Origin: Alphaproteobacteria bacterium
Lineage (GTDB): Bacteria; Pseudomonadota; Alphaproteobacteria; RF32; CAG-239
Length of the DNA stretch: 5,205 nucleotides
Assembly (NCBI GenBank): GCA_017477035.1
Contig: JAFUXW010000159.1
Coordinates: 1 to 5,205, forward strand
Reading direction: 5' to 3'
The notes beneath the pieces were generated by a model that saw only the letters and a list, made by a program, of their open reading frames with translations, ran no database searches and was not told the DNA's origin. The position numbers were made by a program, and so were the translations under genes. Shown one piece after another: positions 1 to 4,527 of the stretch; the first letter of the stretch is position 1, and each line of letters opens with the position of its first letter.

Positions 1-72
1 CAAAATCGTAACATCACTCGGCGCAGAGGCGTATGCTTCTTTTAGTGCCTCGGTTAAGGTTGCATCGGTCAT
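1..72 (-). CDS. phage protein, N-terminal fragment, DUF1833-like (partial)
   Basis: The ATG at 70-72 overlaps the stop of the preceding gene (ATGA). The first 24 residues are readable before the left window edge: MTDATLTEALKEAYASAP followed by SDVTIL. An amphipathic ALKEAYASAP helix leading into a Val-Thr-Ile-Leu strand resembles the start of DUF1833 phage proteins, which in many prophages precede the DUF2163/NlpC-type tail-tip genes. The match is from memory and on a short fragment, so the family name is tentative. Its presence implies that the core tail genes resume beyond the fibre block. Confidence 0.45.
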   Translation of the reverse strand, partial: MTDATLTEALKEAYASAPSDVTIL

Positions 73-437
73 TGTTCAGCTTCCAAAGCGTTGATTTCTT
101 GTCGCCATTGCTGACGTTGCGCGATTAACTCAGCATATTCTTCCGACGTTGCCGCTCCCTCGGCAATTTTGATAACCGCGTAATCTGTTGCCGAAAGTTG
201 CATTTTAAGCCGATAAATCGTCTGTGCTTTAACCTGATCCGGCGAAGGCTCCGGTGGAATATATTCACCACCGATTTGAAAATACCGGTAAAGCACACCG
301 TCACGTTCGGTTCGCCTGTCAATCAGTTCTTCAAGCGTTGTGTTGTGTTCTCGCGCCCATTTTTTGGCCGCTTCCATGTTTTCATCGAATGTATCGTCGA
401 TATATTCGATAACGTCTCCATAATTAAAACCTGTCAT
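69..437 (-). CDS. probable tail fibre assembly chaperone (122 aa)
   Basis: The ATG at 435-437 follows AAGGA with about 7 nt spacing, 12 nt after the stop of tip B. The protein is acidic and mostly helical. Residues 1-68 hold an N-terminal domain with EYIDDTFDENMEAAKKWARE and a Pro-rich linker (YIPPEPSPDQ). Residues 69-122 form two helices: a hydrophobic RLKMQLSATDYAVIKIAEG segment, then EEYAELIAQRQQWRQEINAL. The pattern of Leu-x-x-Thr-Asp-Tyr/Trp-x-hydrophobic-x-K followed by an Arg-x-x-Trp-Arg helix is typical of small tail-fibre assembly or tail assembly chaperone proteins (DUF4376/XkdW-like), which usually sit right after fibre genes, as here. It probably helps fold or trimerise the fibres encoded just upstream. 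The TGA stop overlaps the next ATG (ATGA). No enzyme motif is visible. Confidence 0.6.
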   Translation of the reverse strand: MTGFNYGDVIEYIDDTFDENMEAAKKWAREHNTTLEELIDRRTERDGVLYRYFQIGGEYIPPEPSPDQVKAQTIYRLKMQLSATDYAVIKIAEGAATSEEYAELIAQRQQWRQEINALEAEQ

Positions 438-449
438 CGTTTTTTCCTT

Positions 450-1070
450 TTATACAAAACCATTTTCTTTAGTGAATGTCATCACATCGCTACTTTCTCT
501 TGTTACCGTGTCGGTACCGTAGTAATGAGTATAGGTAAATGAAGTACTTGTTACTGAAGTTGGGTGTACGGCTCTTTCTAAATTTGTGCCGATAATTAAA
601 TCCATATTGTTAATAGTATAATTATTAACAACAGAACCAGGTAAGACAAACATAATAGGATCTCCGATGCCGGAATCTCCATGATAAATATAGCAAGTGA
701 GGCCATTTATCGTTAATGTTTGCCTGTATGACGCGTGAGAAGAACTGCTCGAACCAACTTTTGAACCGCTTGTTCCTAAAGTACCTGATACTAAATAAAT
801 TTTTGATTCTTGATACATATTTCCGGATGGATTATATTTTTCCTTATATGTGCAACTAATTACATAACCTGCCGTTGACCAGCTACCCAATAAGCCGCTA
901 ACATTATAATAGGTGTATTTGCCACTAGTCCATTCCGAATAACTAGCAACATACAATTTCAAATTTTTATTTTTTTCAAATACCAACGTACTACCATAAT
1001 AAACTTTACCTATAGATGTACTCCCAGAGTAAACTTTATCGAGTTTAGCACTTCCGAAATAAATACTCAT
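450..1070 (-). CDS. putative tail fibre tip / receptor-binding protein B (206 aa)
   Basis: I chose the ATG at 1068-1070 because the first residues (MSIYFGS) match tip A exactly and GGAG lies 7 nt upstream; a longer in-frame ORF reaching 1370 overlaps shaft B and is discounted. The N-terminal triple repeat is YFGSAKLDKV, YSGSTSIGKV, YYGSTLVFEK (residues 4-33). The body is beta-rich and full of Ser, Thr, Tyr and Gly, including a six-residue Ser run within residues 107-111 and flanks, and SGTLGTSGSKV at 95-105, which aligns with GNLGASGSKI of tip A. Further weak matches, such as a Leu/Ile-Asn-x-x-Thr strand and a Val-Asn-x-x-Ile strand, suggest the same fold over the full length with a divergent surface. 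The sequence is AT-rich. The TAA stop is followed directly by AAGGA, the ribosome binding site of the chaperone gene. Host-surface binding is inferred from context. Confidence 0.65.
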   Translation of the reverse strand: MSIYFGSAKLDKVYSGSTSIGKVYYGSTLVFEKNKNLKLYVASYSEWTSGKYTYYNVSGLLGSWSTAGYVISCTYKEKYNPSGNMYQESKIYLVSGTLGTSGSKVGSSSSSHASYRQTLTINGLTCYIYHGDSGIGDPIMFVLPGSVVNNYTINNMDLIIGTNLERAVHPTSVTSTSFTYTHYYGTDTVTRESSDVMTFTKENGFV

Positions 1071-1086
1071 CGCATTACTCCGGAAT
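1050..1086 (-). repeat. 37-bp repeat over tip B start (copy 2)
   Basis: Matches 2433-2469 at 36 of 37 positions. Here the upstream half is coding: it holds the last three codons (Ile-Pro-Glu) and stop of shaft B, together with the ribosome binding site of tip B. The downstream half is the first seven codons of tip B. The near-identity at silent positions, against strong divergence further into both tip genes, points to recent duplication or recombination. Confidence 0.9.
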
Positions 1087-1827
1087 GAAATAGTAAGTGT
1101 TTGAATCAGGGCTTGAAGGTAACGCTGACACTTTTTTAAACTTAGTGTTGATATAGGCCGTTGTCGCAATATTTGTGCCGTTTGAGCCAACCCCTGGTGT
1201 GACAGCGCTTGTGAAAGCATTTCCGGAAGCATCGTAACCAACCCCAATACCTGCCCACGTATTGTCAGTAGTAGTACCTTTATAGCAAATAAGCTGAACT
1301 TGAGCTTTTTGATCGGTTGCCCAAGTCTGGTAAATACCCCATGTTGATTTGCCGGCACTATCAAGACCATTTACTGCCACGCTGTTAACAGCGGCACTTG
1401 GAGCGGTACCTCGCGTTACTCCGGTGTTTTTAATTTTTAATTGTTTACTTGCACCGGAAATTGTTACTGTGTCAGAAAGTGTTTTCGCTCCGCCAATAGT
1501 TTCGCTTCCGGTTTTATGCACCAAACCGCTATCAGCAGGAATACTGTTCTGAACAGTTGTTAATTCTGTTTTTGTGGCGTAAGTGTTAGCAATATTATTA
1601 CCGCTTGCATCCGCTGTTGCCTTTGCCGCTGTTCCCGACGTTGACAATTTTCCGGCCAATGCCGTGTAAGCACCGCCCGAAGTCAGCGCATTACTCGAAC
1701 CGGAAGTCGGACTTGAATCAAGTTTTACTTTTCCGGCCGTTGAGGTTGAGGCAGTCGGAATATTATCCGTATACGGATATAAAACGTCACCGCTCTTATT
1801 TTTGAGCTTTACATTTCTGTTTGCCAT
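1075..1827 (-). CDS. tail fibre shaft protein B (250 aa)
   Basis: The ATG at 1825-1827 follows AGGAG with 6 nt spacing, 20 nt after the stop of tip A. Residues 1-90 parallel shaft A: a Lys-rich N-terminus (NVKLKNKSGDVLYPYT), ASTSTAGKVKL, the NALTSGGAYTAL motif at 46-57, and TAAKATADASGN at 66-77 followed by TYATK. After that the two diverge. Residues 101-125 (LVHKTGSETIGGAKTLSDTV) match the widespread phage fibre segment of the V-H-x-T-G-x-E-T-I-x-G-x-K-T type. Residues 212-229 (GVGSNGTNIATTAYINTK) match the equally common STKIATTAWVNT-like segment. The C-terminus VSALPSSPDSNTYYFIPE is a typical gut-phage fibre ending. It probably forms a trimeric stalk joined to tip B, whose start lies only 4 nt downstream and whose ribosome binding site is inside the last codons of this gene. 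Confidence 0.82.
   Translation of the reverse strand: MANRNVKLKNKSGDVLYPYTDNIPTASTSTAGKVKLDSSPTSGSSNALTSGGAYTALAGKLSTSGTAAKATADASGNNIANTYATKTELTTVQNSIPADSGLVHKTGSETIGGAKTLSDTVTISGASKQLKIKNTGVTRGTAPSAAVNSVAVNGLDSAGKSTWGIYQTWATDQKAQVQLICYKGTTTDNTWAGIGVGYDASGNAFTSAVTPGVGSNGTNIATTAYINTKFKKVSALPSSPDSNTYYFIPE
1078..1081 (-). promoter_or_regulatory. ribosome binding site of tip B, inside shaft B coding sequence
   Basis: GGAG at these bases lies 7 nt before the ATG at 1068-1070 and overlaps the Glu codon that ends shaft B. It decides the start of tip B. The same frame stays open 300 bases further upstream, but that stretch overlaps shaft B and lacks family features. Confidence 0.75.
1598..1635 (-). 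repeat. fibre module repeat, copy in shaft B
   Basis: One of three related 38-base segments (with 2656-2693 and 3136-3173) that encode the TAAKATADASGN-type segment. They stay similar at DNA level as well as protein level, with a shared TTGCATC core on the plus strand. Confidence 0.7.
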
Positions 1828-1847
1828 AAATTTCTCCTGTTATTATG

Positions 1848-2453
1848 TTATACTAAACCGTTTATCGTCCATGTCTTATCGCCGGTGGAATATCTATACC
1901 CATACGCGTAGTTGTTTGAAGATGGCCAAAGTTTAAATTGAGTGTCATCAATAGAAGCTGGGTATGTTATATCCCCATTTTTCATATCCTCTTTCAATAC
2001 TACAGAATTTAAGGTGCTATTTTGCATTACGTATATATTAGTACTTGATGTTAATCCCCAGCTTGAAGATGTATAACCGTATAGAAAAATAGTTATGTTA
2101 TTGATAATCGTGCTACTTACGTAAGTATATTCTTGAGTCTCATTGTTTATTTTAATTTTTGAACCAGAAGCACCAAGATTACCCGTAATTGTGGTTATAA
2201 CAGCAGTACCTAATTCACTGTAATTGGAAGAAGTAAAAAATAACATCCACGGATTATTTGTTGTTTGGCCGCCAATAACATAGAATTTTGTATACATATT
2301 CTGGCCAGCAGAGACATTATTGTCATAGTAACAATATAATTTTAATCCCGCCGCTTTTTGGTACACCAGCTCACTTCCGTGATAAACTTTGCCGATAGAT
2401 GTGTCACCGACATAAATTTTACCGATTTTATTACTTCCGAAATAAATACTCAT
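1848..2453 (-). CDS. putative tail fibre tip / receptor-binding protein A (201 aa)
   Basis: The ATG at 2451-2453 follows GGAG with 7 nt spacing. The N-terminus holds three short tandem repeats of about 10 residues (YFGSNKIGKI, YVGDTSIGKV, YHGSELVYQK; residues 4-33). This pattern is common at the start of tail-tip proteins in gut phages and probably acts as an anchor or small beta-roll. Residues 34-201 are rich in Tyr, Ser, Thr and Asn with alternating beta-strand character. They include GNLGASGSKI at 91-100 and a Tyr-rich end (NNYAYGYRY, then TWTINGLV). No catalytic motif or transmembrane segment is visible. A paralogue of nearly equal length lies at 450-1070. The body is much more AT-rich than the flanking shaft genes. 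Following a shaft gene, it most likely caps the fibre and contacts the host surface; that role is inferred. Confidence 0.65.
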   Translation of the reverse strand: MSIYFGSNKIGKIYVGDTSIGKVYHGSELVYQKAAGLKLYCYYDNNVSAGQNMYTKFYVIGGQTTNNPWMLFFTSSNYSELGTAVITTITGNLGASGSKIKINNETQEYTYVSSTIINNITIFLYGYTSSSWGLTSSTNIYVMQNSTLNSVVLKEDMKNGDITYPASIDDTQFKLWPSSNNYAYGYRYSTGDKTWTINGLV

Positions 2454-2469
2454 AGCATTACTCCGGAAT
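2433..2469 (-). repeat. 37-bp repeat over tip A start (copy 1)
   Basis: This block differs from 1050-1086 at one position only (plus-strand A at 2454 against C at 1071). It covers the ribosome binding site and the first seven codons of tip A. Its upstream end also spells Phe-Ile-Pro-Glu-stop when read with the preceding bases, the same residues that end shaft B, although no shaft gene ends here. Confidence 0.9.
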
Positions 2470-2545
2470 AAATTGTGCCTAATTTATCAAAGGGGGCAGT
2501 AAATACCGCCCCACAATGCAAATCGACACTTAAGTTCAAGTCCAT
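2450..2545 (-). CDS. possible 31-residue small ORF, overlapping the tip gene start
   Basis: An ATG at 2543-2545 opens a frame that reads MDLNLSVDLHCG, then AVFTAPFDKLGTIYSGVML, and ends in TGA at 2450-2452. That stop overlaps the ATG of tip protein A in an ATGA arrangement like the ones at both ends of this operon. For it: it fills the only sizeable gap, it has a reasonable amino-acid mix, and its stop/start overlap suggests coupling. Against it: there is no good ribosome binding site close upstream, the frame crosses the stem-loop at 2493-2512, and 31 codons can stay open by chance. I recognise no family. It is either a small phage protein, a leader peptide for the tip gene, or chance. Confidence 0.3.
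   Translation of the reverse strand: MDLNLSVDLHCGAVFTAPFDKLGTIYSGVML
2493..2512 (-). other. intergenic GC-rich stem-loop
   Basis: The 20 bases form an 8-bp hairpin. On the minus strand GGGGCGGT pairs with ACTGCCCC (one G-T wobble) around a 4-base ATTT loop. It stands out in an AT-rich gap 39 bases before the start of tip protein A. The bases that follow on the minus strand are CTTTGATAAATT and not a run of T, so a classical intrinsic terminator is not well supported. Attenuation, mRNA processing or stabilisation between shaft and tip are alternatives. The hairpin also falls inside a possible 31-codon ORF. Confidence 0.5.
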
Positions 2546-2583
2546 ATTAATCAAAGTCCAAGTCCTTTAGTCCAGTTAGTCCA
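2538..2583 (-). repeat. cluster of five GGACT direct repeats
   Basis: On the minus strand GGACT occurs five times in about 45 bases (plus-strand AGTCC starts at 2539, 2555, 2561, 2569 and 2578). Most copies extend to TGGACT or GGACTT/GGACTA. Spacing is irregular (16, 6, 8 and 9). The cluster begins a few bases after the stop of shaft A. It could be a protein-binding or RNA-binding cluster, or slippage-generated filler; the sequence alone does not say which. Confidence 0.5.
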
Positions 2584-2594
2584 AAAAGTTACAA

Positions 2595-3365
2595 TTACGC
2601 CATTTCTTCGTAAGTAATGATTTCCGCTTTAGTTGCGTAAGTAGTTGTGATTACGTTACCACTTGCATCGGCCGTGGCCTTTGCCGCCGTTCCGTTAGCC
2701 GCCAATGCGCCGACATCCGAGTAAGTTAAGCTGATATCGGCACTTAAAGCCTTATTGTTGACCTTGCGTGTTGTCGGAACATAGCCTGTTAAATCAACTT
2801 TACCGGTTTCCATAGCCGCAATTTTGTAATAGCCAATCTGAACAGCACCTGTTTCAAGAGCTGAAATAAGAGCATCATCGGTTGTGTAGCTGTAGCTTGT
2901 AGTTGTGCTTTCAACCGAATAAACCCATAAATCCGGCACTTCTTTTGCCTGAATAAAGATGTTATCGCCGACTTTATAGTCCGTGTTTGCCGCGGCATTT
3001 AAGGCCGTAACCAGAGCCGAATAAGATTCAAACGAAACCGCTCTGGCACGTCCCTCGGCAATGCTTTTGGCTGTGTTTGCCGTTGTTTCAACCGCCGACA
3101 AGGCTGTTTTTGTGGCATAGGTATTAACGATATTGTTACCGCTTGCATCTGCCGTAGCTTTGGCCGCCGTTGCGGTTTTATCGAGTTTGTTATCCAATGC
3201 GGTTTTCGCACCACCGGAAGTCAACGCTTTTGTGGAACTTGCGGTAGGTGTTGCTTCCAGCTGAACAATACCTTTCGCCGATGTCGATGCGTCCGGTACG
3301 TTCGTGGTATACGGCTCTAAATAGTCGCCGTTTGCGTTTTTAAGTTTAATGCGTTTTGTAGCCAT
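2595..3365 (-). CDS. tail fibre shaft protein A (256 aa)
   Basis: The ATG at 3363-3365 follows AGGAG with 7 nt spacing. Residues 1-36 (starting MATKRIKLKNANGDYLEPYT) and 38-90 match the shaft gene at 1075-1827 closely; the latter part includes TSGGAKTAL and TAAKATADASGN, then TYATK. Residues 108-190 form a distinct module with NIFIQAKEVPDLWVY and KVDLTGYVP, which I recall from fibres of gut phages. Residues 201-220 (KVNNKALSADISLTYSDVGA) are a classic phage fibre motif of the VNGKxLSxDIxLTxxDVGA type. The ATADASGN segment then recurs at residues 226-237, followed by TTYATKAEIITYEEMA at the C-terminus, so the protein holds two copies of that module. It probably trimerises as a fibre stalk. It lies directly before a tip gene, separated by about 140 bases of structured sequence. 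Confidence in a fibre role is high; the receptor is unknown. Confidence 0.8.
   Translation of the reverse strand: MATKRIKLKNANGDYLEPYTTNVPDASTSAKGIVQLEATPTASSTKALTSGGAKTALDNKLDKTATAAKATADASGNNIVNTYATKTALSAVETTANTAKSIAEGRARAVSFESYSALVTALNAAANTDYKVGDNIFIQAKEVPDLWVYSVESTTTSYSYTTDDALISALETGAVQIGYYKIAAMETGKVDLTGYVPTTRKVNNKALSADISLTYSDVGALAANGTAAKATADASGNVITTTYATKAEIITYEEMA
2656..2693 (-). repeat. fibre module repeat, C-terminal copy in shaft A
   Basis: Second copy of the TAAKATADASGN-coding segment inside shaft A, close to its 3' end. It is similar to 3136-3173 in the same gene and to 1598-1635 in shaft B, which shows the module has been copied within and between fibre genes. Confidence 0.7.
3136..3173 (-). 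repeat. fibre module repeat, N-terminal copy in shaft A
   Basis: First copy of the TAAKATADASGN-coding segment in shaft A, at the same protein position (about residues 66-77) as the copy in shaft B. Confidence 0.7.
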
Positions 3366-3386
3366 TTATTTTCTCCTAAAATTGAG

Positions 3387-3599
3387 TTAATCCATTTCTT
3401 CGTAAAAAATAACATCAGCAATCTTGGCATACGTTTTACTGATATCATTACCTTCGGCATCGGTTTGATGAATTTGCTCGGCAACTTCATCCAATGCTTG
3501 GGCGACTGCGCCGGAAGTAATGAGTTTATTACTCCCTGCGACCGGCGAGGTATCAAGATCGATACGCGATGCCGGAATTTTGCTCTTATCTTCAGCCAT
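3387..3599 (-). CDS. minimal tail-fibre-like protein (70 aa)
   Basis: I chose the ATG at 3597-3599 because GAGGTG lies 4 nt upstream of it. A GTG at 3609-3611 would give a slightly longer protein but has no ribosome binding site. The protein is hydrophilic with no membrane segment. Residues 16-36 carry DTSPVAGSNKLITSGAVAQA, the same Thr/Ser-Pro-x-x-Gly-Ser-x-x-hydrophobic-Thr-Ser-Gly-Gly/Ala motif found near residues 38-56 of the two larger shaft proteins downstream. Residues 51-62 (NDISKTYAKIAD) match their GN-x-I-x-x-T-Tyr-Ala segment. The end, VIFYEEMD, matches the ends of its neighbours. It therefore looks like a shaft protein stripped of its N-terminal anchor and central domain. It could be a small adaptor or trimerisation subunit, or a shortened paralogue. 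The stop at 3387 leaves a 21-nt gap before the next start. Confidence 0.65.
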   Translation of the reverse strand: MAEDKSKIPASRIDLDTSPVAGSNKLITSGAVAQALDEVAEQIHQTDAEGNDISKTYAKIADVIFYEEMD

Positions 3600-3603
3600 T
3601 TTG

Positions 3604-3609
3604 CACCTC
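3604..3609 (-). promoter_or_regulatory. ribosome binding site overlapping upstream stop codon
   Basis: On the minus strand the sequence TGAGGTGCAAAATG holds both the TGA stop of the 302-residue fibre gene (3608-3610) and a GAGGTG Shine-Dalgarno site. It fixes the start of the 70-residue gene at the ATG at 3597-3599 and suggests coupled translation of the two genes. Confidence 0.65.
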
Positions 3610-4516
3610 ACATGTCTTCATAAAGAACTGCATCTAAGTCCGATCCCATGGACTGAAAATCGTTTAAATACTTCACACACCACCGCTCATTGGCTGAGAG
3701 TGGATACCTTAATTTCACAACTTGTCCGTCATTGGCCAAACTATATGTATCAGGCATAAGTGATAAGTTCTCAACGCTGACAACCAATACTTGATCTAGG
3801 CTTACCAACGTTTCGGGAAGTACCAAATCCGTCTGGTTTTCTGTTGCCACACCGGTAACCGTTACCGGAAAGCATCCCTTGGTCTTTTCCTCCGCCAGTT
3901 CCACCCATTCACGCGCCGAGTGCTTGCCGCCAAGTTCTGCAACTTCTTCATCTGTACCGTTCGCCCATGCTTTGGCTTCAATCGCATATTGTTGCGCGGC
4001 GGCTTCAGATACAGCGGCGCGGTTGGCGGCGGTTGTGCTTTTTGTGGCTTGGGTTGTGGCAGTCTGAGCGGCTGTCTGAGCTTGAGTTACAAGGTCATTT
4101 GTGCCGGATTCAATCGCGTTTGTGATGTCTTGGATGGCTTTAGCGGCACTCGGAACATTACCGTTTTCGGTATGAACCACCGTGTTGGCATCGCCGTTTG
4201 CGATATCGTGCATAATCAGAATTTCGTTGTTCAGCGATACCCTGGCATCGTTAATCACTTTGGCCGCACTCGGCACAGTTCCGTTTTCCGTTTGTACAAC
4301 CGTTGTTGTAGTTCCGTTGGCGATAGAGTGCAGGATTTGTTGATCCGCTTCCATTCGCACACGCATATCTTCAAGCACTTTGGCCACACTCGGCACTTTG
4401 CCGCCCTCGGTTGTTACCGTGGTGGTTTTAGAGCCATGAACAACGGTGTGCAACAATCCGGTATCTACCTCGGCCTTATTGACCGCGGCATCTAATCTTT
4501 CTTGCATATTTGCCAT
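3608..4516 (-). CDS. phage tail fibre protein with three 40-residue repeats (302 aa)
   Basis: The start at 4514-4516 follows GAGGA with about 7 nt spacing; a second Met at codon 4 has no better site. Residues 21-60, 61-100 and 101-140 are three consecutive repeats of exactly 40 residues. Each runs hydrophobic-x-His, then a Thr/Val-rich strand ending in TE(G/N)G, then VPS(V/A)AK and a helix. Residues 141-180 form an Ala/Thr/Gln-rich stalk, probably a trimeric coiled coil. Residues 181-210 (AKAWANGTDEEVAELGGKHS, then AREWVELAEE) resemble the Lys-x-Trp-Ala segments seen after such stalks in phage fibres. Residues 216-286 look like a beta-sandwich. The C-terminus is DAVLYEDM, a motif echoed in the next two proteins. 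It most likely forms a tail-end fibre or an adaptor carrying the fibres encoded downstream. The TGA stop overlaps the ribosome binding site of the next gene. Fibre identity is strong; its exact position in the particle is inferred. Confidence 0.75.
   Translation of the reverse strand: MANMQERLDAAVNKAEVDTGLLHTVVHGSKTTTVTTEGGKVPSVAKVLEDMRVRMEADQQILHSIANGTTTTVVQTENGTVPSAAKVINDARVSLNNEILIMHDIANGDANTVVHTENGNVPSAAKAIQDITNAIESGTNDLVTQAQTAAQTATTQATKSTTAANRAAVSEAAAQQYAIEAKAWANGTDEEVAELGGKHSAREWVELAEEKTKGCFPVTVTGVATENQTDLVLPETLVSLDQVLVVSVENLSLMPDTYSLANDGQVVKLRYPLSANERWCVKYLNDFQSMGSDLDAVLYEDM
4097..4456 (-). repeat. three tandem 120-bp in-gene repeats
   Basis: These bases encode residues 21-140 of the 302-residue fibre protein as three consecutive units of 40 codons. 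Each unit keeps the VPS(V/A)AK core and the TE(G/N)G turn. Units 2 and 3 are closer to one another (both have ANG, then TENG, then VPSAAK) than either is to unit 1, which suggests stepwise duplication. Confidence 0.75.
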
Positions 4517-4527
4517 TGAAAAATCCT

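Noticed and set aside
198..542. 114-codon plus-strand ORF across the chaperone and tip B end
   Set aside because: It spans two minus-strand genes and their junction, is Phe/Cys/His-rich, and has no supporting features.
1071..1370. In-frame upstream extension of tip B, giving a 306-residue reading frame
   Set aside because: It overlaps shaft B in another frame, lacks fibre features, and the ATG at 1068-1070 has a good ribosome binding site and matches the start of tip A.
453..2448. Diversity-generating retroelement variable regions in the tip genes
   Set aside because: The tips are divergent and Asn/Tyr/Ser-rich, but there is no reverse transcriptase, no template repeat and no A-specific mismatch pattern between near-identical copies in this window. 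The shared 37-base block lies at the 5' end of the tip genes, not at the 3' end.
2454..2594. Internal promoter in the 141-base gap
   Set aside because: A few TTGGAC or TTGAAC boxes occur, but none pairs with a good -10 box at 16-18 bases, and the GGACT repeats generate such boxes by themselves.
3920..4495. 191-codon plus-strand ORF opposite the 302-residue fibre gene
   Set aside because: It is antisense to a gene with clear repeats and family features, is Cys/Phe/Arg-rich without recognisable domains, and is explained by the repetitive codon pattern of the fibre gene.
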